From: Akkermansiaceae bacterium UBA2381
GTDB lineage: Bacteria > Verrucomicrobiota > Verrucomicrobiia > Verrucomicrobiales > DEV007
Assembly: GCA_002344215.1 (NCBI GenBank)
Contig: DDSV01000008.1
Span: forward strand, 5,225-69,224
Reading direction: 5' to 3'
DNA: 64,000 nt
Shown here piece by piece: positions 9,701-18,607 of this stretch. A program made the position numbers and the translations under genes. Numbering within the stretch: position 1 is the stretch's first letter; the number at the start of each line of letters is the position of its first letter. The notes beneath the pieces are model-generated. The model was given only the letters and a program-made list of their open reading frames with translations. It was not told the origin of the DNA and did no database searches.

Positions 9701-9829
9701 ATTGCCTGCGGGGTTGTCGAAGAACAGGTCGGCCTGACCGGAAAACGGGATTGATGCGGCGATTAGAACTGCTATCGGAAGCCGACTCGCGGATCTCCTC
9801 AAGGCTTGGCGGGTGAATTTTTGTATCAT
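6701..9829 (-). CDS. Autotransporter (type V secretion) with beta-barrel domain
   Basis: 1042 residues from ATG 9829 (a further ATG at 9859 adds ten uncharged residues). An N-terminal signal peptide ends near SGQADLFF. The passenger (about 40-740) is rich in Gly, Asn, Thr, Val and Ile, with repeated short pieces such as 'LNNAG', 'VNNTG' and 'LTNGLG' that predict a right-handed beta-helix. From about residue 770 the sequence changes to alternating amphipathic strands (starting 'NLWGTFSHDW') and ends in GFNYRF, with the terminal aromatic expected of an outer-membrane barrel. No protease triad is visible in the passenger, so adhesion or surface display is more likely than proteolysis. It has its own terminator and a hairpin-rich 5' region. 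Confidence 0.88.
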   Translation of the reverse strand: MIQKFTRQALRRSASRLPIAVLIAASIPFSGQADLFFDNPAGNAQPAPIDNGDTTIIADGGTSPTPVVTILNGIVLTGDPAQSNVLELSGPDPYTVNIAQGGSLAGSASLILEGKGGIRSQVTDGFVLNNNGNVSGGSGVAGLFYLSEGIDIEDGAAGTVINNLATGTITAATSAAIIFRPTAEAGDGGTVNNTGVIESFWTGNAAGFFGDAILGQNNNLTINNNQAVDGNGDAIAGTGIIRGAASGVFAFSPTGGDGLTLTNGLGAMIIGTAQVGVDAQDDAEILNSGLIQGFLSGILVNDNALIGNSTTGVILGGILANDGTTLNNAGWIGDNGYTGGTAIFLSGGTNTLNLNTGSFVNGGLIGGIGIGTDTVNMNGGITTAAGLQAAYDGLQDIDFVGAPFGAPGFGIDDFLALGTGINGVFGNVLEVETLNKNADGFAFLRGDTHQINTINVNGGELYIDSAIGLSALGGVLPTTINVAAGAEVGGEGTWDSNINLLGGISAGLNPSYLGGLGFDSNVGQLEIQGNVTQSAGSYIRFDVIPNTGVNNGVNSDLIVHNTGTYDVGNSSQVVLNPTATNQYILNGVRTVIDSNVTIQGNLPVLTLSLDGITVLNDRVITQYFSQLLFVNDTAIGDNLVLDTLHDFSGLPGLTGNQILLGAALDEFIANEEQDPAFQQFVAALDYSTLSAVQASLASLDPSVTLDLASAVVSSNYRLNRVAQNHLAAIRGIGGSGGGEAGPVLASSGKDVSGKGTYGKGTVESQAVYQSEGSSNLWGTFSHDWKEFQGTYLGSDYEGQDSSFTVGFDIPMSDNFSLGLLADGSRGDYDYFGGRGDNDSWRVAAYGTVGDSTGVYVDFLVGYGDHELNSNRRLGAAPAALNAISNVNSDSLQALATIGYTRESGNLRHGPYLGFEYQNIDVEGFTQTGGPFPIDVAGFESESARGLLGYRVDTASGDFKPYGMVAYAHEFEEGGYSTTAFLPDGTPFGLSGGTQQSAVLVTVGTGYAISPSLDVNVGYQGEIAVDGNGVQSHGIAVGFNYRF

Positions 9830-10107
9830 GTTTGTAGTGTTTGGATGTCTGAGGATCAACGATCCGGAGCGAACGATGGGGGATTCATGGGAAGGTCGCT
9901 ATGGGGCACAACCCCACCTTCCGGATGGTTGAGAACCCTGGAGTTTTCGCCTTTTTCATCGAAGCACCGAGGGGGCTTCGGTCCTTGCAGGACAGCGGTG
10001 GCGCTGCCGGCGAGCAGCGGAGGATGGGGGATTGCCGTGGAAAGCTTGCGTACGGCAGAGATCCTGCTTCCGTTCCCGTATCGTAGCCATTGTGCCCACC
10101 TCCCTTT
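9830..10107. promoter_or_regulatory. Structured divergent intergenic region
   Basis: 278 bases between divergent autotransporter and ppc genes. The strongest element is a bulged hairpin: GGAAGGT (9890-9896) pairs with ACCTTCC (9916-9922), with an inner GGGG/CCCC stem around a 5-base loop (9903-9915). Further stems are GAAGC/GCTTC (about 9961-9979) and TGCCGT/ACGGCA (about 10033-10056). It must carry both promoters. I compared it by eye with common riboswitch cores and found no match. Confidence 0.4.
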
Positions 10108-12849
10108 ATGCCTGAAAACTCCGCGCCCCCTGCGGGCAATCGCGAACTCGTCCACGCCGGACTCGAATCCCTCGAACGCGAGGTGACCGAAATCATGGAG
10201 TGTCTCCGCACCGTTCTGCGCTCGGCCTCGCGGCCGCAGCTCGCGGAAGCGCTCCCGTGGCTTCAGTCAGAAAGCGGTGCGACGCCCGTTCCCGATGATC
10301 CGGGAGAAACGGCTCAGGTCTACTCGATCGCCTTTCAACTCCTCGACATGATTGAGGATCAGGTTGCCCATGACACAAGGCGCGAGCGGGAGCGGGTCCT
10401 TGGTCCGGAGGCCGAGCGGGGTCTCTGGCCCCATGCCATTGCCGCGATGAAGGCCGAGGGCCGGACCGAGATGGAAATCGCCGCTGCCTTTCGCGAGACG
10501 CGCGTCGAGCCGGTCTTCACCGCCCATCCCACCGAGGCGAAGCGACCCAGCGTGAGGGAGCGCCACCGCGAGCTCCACGACGCCCTCGTTGACCTTGAGA
10601 ACCCGGCCCTCACCTCCCGCGAACGCGAGCGCGCCGGCGAGCGGCTTCTCGCCGCGCTTGAGTCACTCTGGAACACGGGCGAGATCCATGTCGAAAAGCC
10701 GACTGTCGAGCGAGAACTGCGAAACGCTCTCTATTACCTGCGGGAAGTGTTTCCCCGCACCCTTGAGGAGACCGACCGGAATCTTCGATGGGCCTGGGAA
10801 AAGGCGGGCTTCGATCCCGCGACCCTCGCCGCTGCCGGCGGCGGACCGCGCCTGCGCTTCGCTCTCTGGATCGGCGGCGACCGCGACGGACATCCCTTCG
10901 TCACCGCCGGGGTCACCCGTGACACCCTTGCCGAACTCCGTGCTCAGGCCCTGAAGCTCTATCGCCGCGAGCTTGCTGAGTGCGCCTTTCATCTAAGCAT
11001 CGCCACGCCCGAGCATTCAGTGTCCGCCGACCTCGCCTCACGGATCGAGTCGCTTGCCGCTACGCTCGGGACCGAGGGCTCGGCCATCGTTGCCCGGAAT
11101 CCCGGGGAACCCTGGCGTGCCTTCACCTACCTGCTGCGCGCCTGGTTGATGCAAGAGGGTTCGGTCGCCGACCCGACCCTCTTTGGTGATCAGTTAGGGG
11201 CTCTGCGCGACAGCCTCCTCGCCATCGGTGCGCGCCGTGTCGCGGTGGAGGTCGTCGATCCGCTCCTGCGCAAGCTCGAGGTCTTCGGCTTTCACCTCGC
11301 CGAACTCGACGTGCGGCAGAACAGTGCCTTTCACGACAAGGCCGCTGCCCAGCTCCTCGAGGCGGCAGGTGTGGCCGACGGAGCCGCCTTTGCTGAATGG
11401 CCGGAGGAAAAGCGACTCGCCTTTCTCGATGCGGAACTCGTCTCGGCGCGTCCCTTCCTTCATCCCGGCGTCTCCGCCGGACCCGAGGCTGACGCGGTGC
11501 GCGATTGTTACGGCGTTCTCCGCGAGCATTTCCAGCAGCACGGCGCCGGACTCGGTTCGCTTATCGTGAGCATGACGCGCCAGCTTTCCGACCTGCTTCT
11601 TGTCCATCTCTTCGCCCGCGAGGCCGGACTTACTGTGGCCTCCGCCGGGGACGGGCCGGGACTTTGTCCGCTCCAGGTTGTGCCGCTCTTTGAAACGCTC
11701 GACGACCTCGCCGGATCCGCCGCCATCGTCGATGCCTACCTTTCCCATCCCGTGGCGCGGGCGAGTCTCGCCGTTTCGGGTCAGGATCGACACGCGCCCG
11801 ATCGCCCCACCCAGCAAATCATGCTCGGCTACAGCGACAGCAATAAAGATGGCGGCATCCTCGCGAGCCAGTGGGCACTCTACGATGCCCAGCAGTCACT
11901 GACTGCGGTCGGGGTGAAGCACGGAGTGAAGCTGCGTTTCTTTCACGGACGCGGCGGCACGGTGAGCCGCGGGGCCGGACCGACGGACTGGTTTGTTCGC
12001 GCGCTGCCGCATGGCTCGCTCAGTGGTGACTTCCGCATGACCGAGCAGGGCGAAACCATCGCGCAAAAGTACGCCAACCCCGAGAGTGCCTCCTACCACC
12101 TCGAGAGCCTCCAGGCCTGCGTCACCCATACCACTTCGGCGCACCTCTTTGGCATAGCGACAGAGGATCCCGGTCTCGACCTGATGCCGCGCCTTGCCGG
12201 GTGGAGCCGCGAAGCCTATCGCGAATTGCTCGAGTCGGAAGGCTTCATCGAATTCTACCGTCAGGCCACCCCCATCGACGCGCTCGAGCAGAATCAGATG
12301 GGTTCGCGCCCCTCGCGCCGCACCGGTACCGCGAGTCTCGCTGATCTGCGGGCGATTCCGTGGGTGTTCAGCTGGACCCAGGCGCGATTTTACCTACCAG
12401 GCTGGTATGGTGTTGGCTCGGCTCTCGACCGTCTCGAACGCGAGGCACCCGGGGATTTTGAGCGGCTCGGAGCGACCATCCTGACATCGACCCTGAGCCG
12501 CTACTTTTTCACCGGAGTGGAGACCAATCTTGTCAGCGCTGATCGTGAGCTGATGGCTCTCTATGCTTCGCTCGTGCGGGACGAGAGGGTGCGTGACCGT
12601 TTCCTCGGCCGCATCCACGGCGAGTATGACCGCGCCTGCACCCTCCTTGGCCGCCTCTTCACCCGTCCCGTCGCGGTGCGGCGACCCCGCTTTGCGAAGA
12701 CCCTGACATTGCGCGAGGCACCCTTGCGTGTCCTTCATCATCAGCAGGTCGAGCTGCTACGTTCGTGGCGGGAAAATGGTGGCGACCTGCCCCGCGATCT
12801 CGTCTTTTCGATCAGCGCAATCGCGAGCGGCCTGCGCAACACGGGATGA
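10108..12849 (+). CDS. ppc: Phosphoenolpyruvate carboxylase
   Basis: 913 residues. Carboxylates phosphoenolpyruvate with bicarbonate to oxaloacetate, refilling the TCA cycle. Diagnostic motifs are in order: TAHPTE with the catalytic His near 137, LGYSDSNKDGG near 573, the mobile-loop FHGRGGTVSRGAGP near 612, FRMTEQGE near 642, and the conserved C-terminus GLRNTG, so the gene is complete and looks active. ATG 10108 is preferred to TTG 10090. Length is within the usual bacterial range of about 850-950. It is transcribed away from the autotransporter and followed after 90 bases by nhaA on the same strand, with a small AT-rich hairpin between. Confidence 0.97.
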   Translation: MPENSAPPAGNRELVHAGLESLEREVTEIMECLRTVLRSASRPQLAEALPWLQSESGATPVPDDPGETAQVYSIAFQLLDMIEDQVAHDTRRERERVLGPEAERGLWPHAIAAMKAEGRTEMEIAAAFRETRVEPVFTAHPTEAKRPSVRERHRELHDALVDLENPALTSRERERAGERLLAALESLWNTGEIHVEKPTVERELRNALYYLREVFPRTLEETDRNLRWAWEKAGFDPATLAAAGGGPRLRFALWIGGDRDGHPFVTAGVTRDTLAELRAQALKLYRRELAECAFHLSIATPEHSVSADLASRIESLAATLGTEGSAIVARNPGEPWRAFTYLLRAWLMQEGSVADPTLFGDQLGALRDSLLAIGARRVAVEVVDPLLRKLEVFGFHLAELDVRQNSAFHDKAAAQLLEAAGVADGAAFAEWPEEKRLAFLDAELVSARPFLHPGVSAGPEADAVRDCYGVLREHFQQHGAGLGSLIVSMTRQLSDLLLVHLFAREAGLTVASAGDGPGLCPLQVVPLFETLDDLAGSAAIVDAYLSHPVARASLAVSGQDRHAPDRPTQQIMLGYSDSNKDGGILASQWALYDAQQSLTAVGVKHGVKLRFFHGRGGTVSRGAGPTDWFVRALPHGSLSGDFRMTEQGETIAQKYANPESASYHLESLQACVTHTTSAHLFGIATEDPGLDLMPRLAGWSREAYRELLESEGFIEFYRQATPIDALEQNQMGSRPSRRTGTASLADLRAIPWVFSWTQARFYLPGWYGVGSALDRLEREAPGDFERLGATILTSTLSRYFFTGVETNLVSADRELMALYASLVRDERVRDRFLGRIHGEYDRACTLLGRLFTRPVAVRRPRFAKTLTLREAPLRVLHHQQVELLRSWRENGGDLPRDLVFSISAIASGLRNTG

Positions 12850-12883
12850 ACTTCCTGACAAAAATGCCGTTGAGTCCGGAAAG

Positions 12884-12903
12884 AAATTTTCTTCGAAAAT
12901 TTT
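12884..12903 (+). terminator. AT-rich hairpin after ppc
   Basis: AAATTTTC and GAAAATTT around a TTC loop, followed by one extra T. The low GC of the stem makes it a weak terminator; it may instead be part of the nhaA promoter region. Confidence 0.35.
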
Positions 12904-12939
12904 GAACATTAGCAGGATGCGTTTGTCGAATCCGCAGCC

Positions 12940-14172
12940 ATGACGCCAGCCAGCTCCCCCCTTTCCCGATTCCTCCCGAAAGAAGCGCTCCCCGGTCTCC
13001 TCCTGATGGCTTCGATGCTTGTGGCCCTGATCGTCGCGAATTCAGGTCTTTCGGAATGGTATGCGCAACTCCTCGCCGTGAAGGCCCAGGTGAGCGTGGG
13101 GGATTTCGCCATCGCCAAACCCATCCTCCTCTGGATCAACGACGGTTTCATGGCGGTGTTCTTTTTCCTCGTCGGCCTGGAGCTGAAGCGTGAAGTAATG
13201 GCGGGCGAACTTTCTGATAAAAAGAAGGTGGTCCTGCCTCTCCTCGCCGCACTCGGAGGGATTGTCCTCCCGGCGACGATCTATGCTCTCGTCAACCGCC
13301 ACGATCCTGCCGCCCTGAGAGGCTGGGCCATTCCGGCGGCGACAGACATTGCCTTTGCCCTCGGCGTTCTCGCCCTCCTCGGTAGTCGGGTACCCGTGAC
13401 GCTGAAGATCTTCCTCGCTTCCATCGCGGTGATCGATGATCTCGCCGCGATCATCATCATCGCGGTATTCTACACCTCGGAGCTATCGGTGGGTTCTCTC
13501 CTCCTTTCGATGCTCTTCCTCTCGTGGCTTTTCATCCTCAACCGGATGGGTATCACCGCAAAGACTCCCTACATCCTTCTGAGTGTCGCCCTCTGGGTGG
13601 CTGTACTGAAATCGGGAGTGCATGCCACGCTCGCCGGCGTCGCCGTCGCCGCCTTCATCCCTTACCGTCCGGTGAAGGGCACTCCCGAAGGTAGCGAAAC
13701 GCTTGTCGAGGTGCTTGAGCATCAGATCCAGCCCTGGGTCGCCTACGGCATTCTCCCGATCTTCGCTTTTGCCAACGCCGGGGTTCCACTGGGCGATCTG
13801 ACTTTTGGTGCGCTGCTCGAACCGGTACCATTGGGCATCGCTCTCGGTCTCTTTCTTGGAAAGCAACTCGGAGTCTTTGGTGCGAGCTGGCTCGCGGTGA
13901 AGTCTGGTATCGCCAGCCTCCCTGAGGGCGCGAACTGGCGTCACGTCTACGGGGTTGCCCTGCTCTGCGGGATAGGTTTCACGATGAGCCTCTTCATTGG
14001 TTCACTCGCCTTCGAACAGAGCGGAGCCACCGGAACCGGCTTCCAGGATCGTCTTGGCATCCTCGTGGGATCGCTGCTCTCGGCGATCGGTGGTGTCGTG
14101 GTGTTGCGGTATTTTTCGGGTGGAAAGAAATCATCTGACGTTCCCGCCAGCGAGCTCACGCCGGAGATCTGA
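12940..14172 (+). CDS. nhaA: Na+/H+ antiporter NhaA
   Basis: 410 residues with about twelve membrane helices. Exchanges internal sodium for external protons for pH and salt homeostasis. Characteristic pieces are 'WINDGFMAVFFFLVGLELKREV' in part, 'ATDIAFALGVLALLG', and the ion-binding double aspartate in AVIDDLAAI. The C-terminal 'GIGFTMSLFIGSLAF' helix is also typical. Length matches the family (about 390-440). It follows ppc after 90 bases with a different role, and ends facing the RND pump gene (161 bases). No NhaR-like regulator is adjacent. A sodium-translocating lifestyle fits a marine or brackish origin, but that is only a hint. Confidence 0.96.
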   Translation: MTPASSPLSRFLPKEALPGLLLMASMLVALIVANSGLSEWYAQLLAVKAQVSVGDFAIAKPILLWINDGFMAVFFFLVGLELKREVMAGELSDKKKVVLPLLAALGGIVLPATIYALVNRHDPAALRGWAIPAATDIAFALGVLALLGSRVPVTLKIFLASIAVIDDLAAIIIIAVFYTSELSVGSLLLSMLFLSWLFILNRMGITAKTPYILLSVALWVAVLKSGVHATLAGVAVAAFIPYRPVKGTPEGSETLVEVLEHQIQPWVAYGILPIFAFANAGVPLGDLTFGALLEPVPLGIALGLFLGKQLGVFGASWLAVKSGIASLPEGANWRHVYGVALLCGIGFTMSLFIGSLAFEQSGATGTGFQDRLGILVGSLLSAIGGVVVLRYFSGGKKSSDVPASELTPEI

Positions 14173-14333
14173 ATCTGCACCTGCGTTCAAAGTTTCATGG
14201 TGATAGTGGCAGGGAGCCTTGGATGAGGCCGTGATTCGGGCTATCCGGCTGACTCGCCGGAGACTCATTGAGTGGGAAAATTTCAACTCAGAGACGGGTT
14301 GAAAAGCAAATTCAGATCACCGGACAATCATTC

Positions 14334-17300
14334 CTACGCGGGGTATCGCTTTTCCATCCAGGATTCGATGCGGCGGTAAAGGGCCGGCAGCAGGAGCAGG
14401 GTGAGTGTCGTGGATGTGATGGTGCCTCCGACAACGACGACGGCGAGAGGCTTCTGAATTTCGGACCCGGGTCCCGACGCGAGGAGAAGCGGCACGAGAC
14501 CGAGGATCGCAAGCAACGCGGTCATGAGGACGGGACGCAGCCGCATCTCTGCTCCCTTCGTCACGGCGTCCTCAACTGAGGCGCCTTCTTCGCGGAGCTG
14601 ATTGAAGAAAGTGACCATGACAACTCCGTTCATGATGGCGAGACCAAGCAGGGCGATGAAACCGACCGAGGCGGGAACGGAGAGGTAAAAGCCCGAGAAA
14701 TAGAGCGCGAGGATGCCTCCGATGAGGGCGAAGGGAATATTCGCCAGAATAAGAATGGCCTGTCGCACGACGCCGAGGGTGGTGATGAGAATCATGAAGA
14801 TCGCTAGCAGGGCGAAAGGCACGACGATGCCGAGTTGCTTGCTCGCACGCGCCTGATTTTCGAACTGACCGGCGAGATCGAGAAAGTACCCCGGAGGCAG
14901 ATCGATATCGGCCTTGAGGCACTCCTCGACTTCGCGGACGAAGCCGACGACGTCACGGCCTTCGACGTTTGATTGCAGCACGACAACGCGTTTTCCGTCG
15001 GCGCGCTCGATCTGTGTGGGGCCATCGACTTCCCTGATGTCGGTGATGTCTGCGAGGAAGATGCGGTGGCCGGTCGGGGTGGTGATTTGCATCTTTCCGA
15101 TGGCTTCGGCATCGCGGCGGGCGGATTCCGGATAGCGGACGAGCACCGGAATCCGGCGATTGCCCTCGACGATCTCGGTCACGATCTCACCGGCGACGGC
15201 GCGTCCGATGAGGTTGTTGACTTCATCAACGCTGAGACCGAGGCGGCCCAGTTCGGCATGACGGAGATGGACTTCGAGATAGAGCTGCCCGCTCAGGGGC
15301 GTGCGCTGGACGTCGACGGCTCCGGTGATCGAGGCGATGGCACTCTCAATCTCGCGGGCCTTGGCGTCGAGGACGTCCAGTTCATCGCCGGTGAGTTTCA
15401 CGGCAACGGCGGAGCTCACGCCGGAGATCATCTCGGACACCCGCATGTCGATAGGCTGGGTGAATCCAAAGGCCACTCCGGGGAATTTCTCAAGAACGCC
15501 GCGGATTTTTTCCTGGAGACCATCGACCGAATCGACGCTCCATTCTTTTCTCGGTTTTGTGACGAGGAAGACGTCGCTTTCATTCAAGCCCATGGGATCG
15601 AGTCGCAGTTCGTCAGATCCGACCCGGGAAACGATGCCGGTAATCTCAGGAATCTTGAGGAGTTCCTCTTCGATTCGAACATCGATCTCGAGAGATTTTT
15701 CCAGAGAGATGGAGGGGAGTTTTTCAAACTGAACGACGATGGTTCCCTCATCGAGGAAGGGGAGAAATTCTTTACCGATGCGCATTGCGAGAATGGCACT
15801 CACCGCGAGCAGGCCGAGGGCGATGGAGACAGCGAGGCCAGTGCGGGAAAGCGCCCAGCGCAGAGCCGGTTGATAGATCTTTTTGACAAAGCGGATCACG
15901 ACATTGTCTCCGCCGCCGCTCGAATTCATTACGAGCGAGGCGATCACGGGGATCACGGTGAGGCTGAGGACGAGACTGACGAGCATCGAAATCGCGATCG
16001 TCATTGCGAGAGGTCGGAAGAGTTTCCCCTCGATTCCTGACAAACCAAGAATGGGTGTCAGTGAAACGACGATGATGATTGCTCCGGCGAAGATCGGGGT
16101 GGCGACCTCGCGGGCGGCCTGCACGAGCACTTTGCGGCGGCCGTGGAGATCACCGTGATGCAGACGCGAATGAATGTTCTCAACCATGACAACCGCCGAG
16201 TCGACGAGAATGCCAATGGCGATGGCGATCCCGCCGAGGGACATGAGATTGGCGGTGAGATCGATCGATTTCATGACCAGAAAGGTGCCGAGCACGGTGA
16301 GAGGGAGAACGACGCCGACGGTGATGGCACTGCGGAGATTGCCCAGGAAAAGCACGAGCACGACGAGCACGAGGATAACCGCCTCGATGAGTGACTTACG
16401 CACCGTGTCGACGGCTGTCGTGATGAGCTCGGCGCGATCGTAGAAGGGAACGATGCGGACGCCGTCGGGGAGAGCGGCGGCGACTTCTTCGAGGGCCGTC
16501 TTAACCGCAGCCACGGTGCGCTGACCGTTGGCTCCGCGACGATTGAGGACAAGGCCTTCGACCGCTTCCCCTTTGCCATTTGCAGTCACCGCGCCATAGC
16601 GGGTGAGGGCGCCGAGACTGACCGAGGCGACGTCGCGCACGAGGACCGGCTGGCCGTTGCGAGTCGCGACCGGGACGAGCCCGATCTCCTCGAGGGTCTC
16701 AAGCTGACCGACGGTGTTGACGAGGAGCACCTCATCGTTTCGCACCACACGGTCGCCGCCCGCATTGCGATTGTTCTTTTCGAGGGCTCCGCAGATGTCG
16801 TCGATCGTCACATCGAAAGCGATGAGGGCATCGGGAAGCGGAACCACCTGAAACGAGCGGACCTCGCCGCCGAGCGCGTTGACATCCGCGACACCTTCGA
16901 CCGAGAGGAGACGGGGGCGGATGATCCAGTCGAGCATGCTCCGCAGTTCCATGTTGCTGTATCCCTCGCCTTCGACAAGGAACATGTAGACATCCGAAAG
17001 GGGCATCGTGATCGGGGCGAGTCCGCCCTCGACGCCTTCGGGGAGTTCCGAGAGGACCTGGCCGATGCGTTCGGAAACCTGTTGGCGTGCCCAGTAGATA
17101 TCAGTCCCGTCGGAGAAATCGATCGTGATGACAGAGAGCGCATACTTCGTCAGCGATCTCAGCACGGTCTGGCGCGGGATGCCGCGGACCTCTGTCTCGA
17201 GCGGGTAGGTGATTCGCTGTTCCACTTCGCCGGGCGTCATTCCGGGCGCTTTGACGATGACCTGCACCTGGGTATTGGAGATGTCCGGAAAGGCATCAAT

Positions 17301-17405
17301 GGGAAGATCCCGAAAAGCCCTGATTCCGGCGCCGGCGAGGACGAGGGTGAGGACGATGAAGAGAAGGCGCTGCGAAAGCGCAAATTGAATGAGATGTCCG
17401 AGCAT
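14334..17405 (-). CDS. Heavy-metal efflux RND transporter, CzcA/CusA family
   Basis: 1023 residues. The inner-membrane proton-driven pump of a tripartite metal exporter. It opens 'FALSQRLLF' and carries the HME-RND signatures 'DAFPDISNTQVQV', 'APGMTPGEVEQRITYPLE' and, in TM4, AIGILVDSAVVMVEN, which keeps the Asp and Glu of the proton relay. The AIG...VD...EN form is closer to CusA-like than to CzcA-like (DFG...DGA) signatures. No obvious Cus-type methionine ladder was checked residue by residue, so metal specificity is open. It is the last gene of a minus-strand operon and starts 6 bases after the adaptor gene's stop. Confidence 0.92.
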   Translation of the reverse strand: MLGHLIQFALSQRLLFIVLTLVLAGAGIRAFRDLPIDAFPDISNTQVQVIVKAPGMTPGEVEQRITYPLETEVRGIPRQTVLRSLTKYALSVITIDFSDGTDIYWARQQVSERIGQVLSELPEGVEGGLAPITMPLSDVYMFLVEGEGYSNMELRSMLDWIIRPRLLSVEGVADVNALGGEVRSFQVVPLPDALIAFDVTIDDICGALEKNNRNAGGDRVVRNDEVLLVNTVGQLETLEEIGLVPVATRNGQPVLVRDVASVSLGALTRYGAVTANGKGEAVEGLVLNRRGANGQRTVAAVKTALEEVAAALPDGVRIVPFYDRAELITTAVDTVRKSLIEAVILVLVVLVLFLGNLRSAITVGVVLPLTVLGTFLVMKSIDLTANLMSLGGIAIAIGILVDSAVVMVENIHSRLHHGDLHGRRKVLVQAAREVATPIFAGAIIIVVSLTPILGLSGIEGKLFRPLAMTIAISMLVSLVLSLTVIPVIASLVMNSSGGGDNVVIRFVKKIYQPALRWALSRTGLAVSIALGLLAVSAILAMRIGKEFLPFLDEGTIVVQFEKLPSISLEKSLEIDVRIEEELLKIPEITGIVSRVGSDELRLDPMGLNESDVFLVTKPRKEWSVDSVDGLQEKIRGVLEKFPGVAFGFTQPIDMRVSEMISGVSSAVAVKLTGDELDVLDAKAREIESAIASITGAVDVQRTPLSGQLYLEVHLRHAELGRLGLSVDEVNNLIGRAVAGEIVTEIVEGNRRIPVLVRYPESARRDAEAIGKMQITTPTGHRIFLADITDIREVDGPTQIERADGKRVVVLQSNVEGRDVVGFVREVEECLKADIDLPPGYFLDLAGQFENQARASKQLGIVVPFALLAIFMILITTLGVVRQAILILANIPFALIGGILALYFSGFYLSVPASVGFIALLGLAIMNGVVMVTFFNQLREEGASVEDAVTKGAEMRLRPVLMTALLAILGLVPLLLASGPGSEIQKPLAVVVVGGTITSTTLTLLLLPALYRRIESWMEKRYPA

Positions 17406-17411
17406 GGCGAT

Positions 17412-18578
17412 TTATTGGTTGGTCATTTCCAGATGCCCTTTGAGCTGGGCGGCGTTGGTGCTCACGACGGTCTGGCCGGATTCAAGTCCGGCGGTGATTC
17501 GGATCACATTCCCGTCGCTATCTCCGGTCTCCACCGTGACCGGTCTGAAGGACGATTCCCCTTCGCGAAGAAAGACGGCCTTTGCGCCTCCGTAGTCGAC
17601 GAGAGCGGAGACGGGGACGGTGAGGGCGGCCGTGTTCGCGTTGGAATCGAGGGCGGCGGTCACGGACACCATGACGGGTGTGCCGGGTCTCCACTGACGA
17701 TCCTTGTTCGGTAGAGTCGCACGGACAAGAACCGTGCGGGTCGATTCATCGGCGAGCGGTGCGACGTAAGTGACCGTGGCTTCGCCCTGCTGACCGCGGG
17801 AAACGCTCGACTCGACACCGACGCCTTGTCCTTTTGTCAGGACTGCCGCATCGCGGAGCGAGACATGGAAGTCCACCCAGAGGTCCGAAAGATCGGCGAT
17901 CGTGTAGAGCTTTTCATCAGGAGCGACGGACGCTCCGAGACGGACTGATTTTTCGATGATCTCACCGTCCCCGGGCGAGGTGATCTCGAGCGTGGTGTAG
18001 TTTCCTGCTCCGACGTTGTGGAGATACTGGTGTATCGTGCCCTCGTCAAAGTGAAGCAGTTTCAACGGCTGCAGGGCGCGGGTGTGCTCGGCGAGAGCTT
18101 TCTGAAAATCGAGTTCGCGAGCCTGAAGGTTTTCCTTTGAACTGAGATTGCGATCATGGAGTTGTTTCTCCTGTTCGAGGGCGGTGTGGGCAAAATTCAT
18201 TGCCTGCTCCGCATCGACGTAGGCGGTCAGACTGGTCGCCAGCTCGGCGCTTTCCAGAGTGAAAAGAGGATCGCCTTTTTTCACGACGGCGCCGAGCAGC
18301 TGATGATCCATGTCAATCACACCGGCGATTCGGGGAACGATGTCGATGACTTTGTTTTCGGCGAGTTTGACGGCGCCGGTGGCCTCCACGGTGGGACTGA
18401 GAGAACGATTCTCGACTGTGGCATACTCGAGCCGGAGATTGGCAATCGCTTCAGGTGAAAGCTCAAAGACCTCGGCCCCGGAGAGACCGGTTCCAAGAAA
18501 CAAGGCGGAGAGCAGGAGTGAGCGGAAAATTCCTGCCGGCGAGTGCGCGCGGCGCAGGTGAGGTGTGGTGGGATTCAT
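17412..18578 (-). CDS. RND efflux periplasmic adaptor (CzcB/CusB-like)
   Basis: 388 residues from ATG 18578; the frame continues to TTG 18611 but the signal peptide begins after MNPTTPHLRR and ends near GLSGAEVF. Membrane-fusion-protein order is visible: a barrel-sandwich half (VEATGAVKLAEN), a helical hairpin (about 120-175, 'ALEQEKQLHDRNLSSKENLQ'), the second lipoyl half ('ITSPGDGEIIEKSVRLG'), a beta-barrel and a membrane-proximal domain. It links the pump to the outer-membrane channel. It sits between the tolC-like gene (29 bases away) and the pump gene (6 bases). No N-terminal CusF-like metal-binding domain is present. Confidence 0.9.
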   Translation of the reverse strand: MNPTTPHLRRAHSPAGIFRSLLLSALFLGTGLSGAEVFELSPEAIANLRLEYATVENRSLSPTVEATGAVKLAENKVIDIVPRIAGVIDMDHQLLGAVVKKGDPLFTLESAELATSLTAYVDAEQAMNFAHTALEQEKQLHDRNLSSKENLQARELDFQKALAEHTRALQPLKLLHFDEGTIHQYLHNVGAGNYTTLEITSPGDGEIIEKSVRLGASVAPDEKLYTIADLSDLWVDFHVSLRDAAVLTKGQGVGVESSVSRGQQGEATVTYVAPLADESTRTVLVRATLPNKDRQWRPGTPVMVSVTAALDSNANTAALTVPVSALVDYGGAKAVFLREGESSFRPVTVETGDSDGNVIRITAGLESGQTVVSTNAAQLKGHLEMTNQ

Positions 18579-18607
18579 GAGAAGATTCGGGGAAGGGCTG
18601 GGATTTT

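Noticed and set aside
9830..10107. Possible riboswitch (c-di-GMP, cobalamin, SAM or TPP types considered)
   Set aside because: None of the conserved core sequences is present; only generic hairpins are seen.
14973..16040. Plus-strand frame (355 codons) opposite the RND pump
   Set aside because: Shadow frame; the pump motifs on the minus strand are complete across this stretch.
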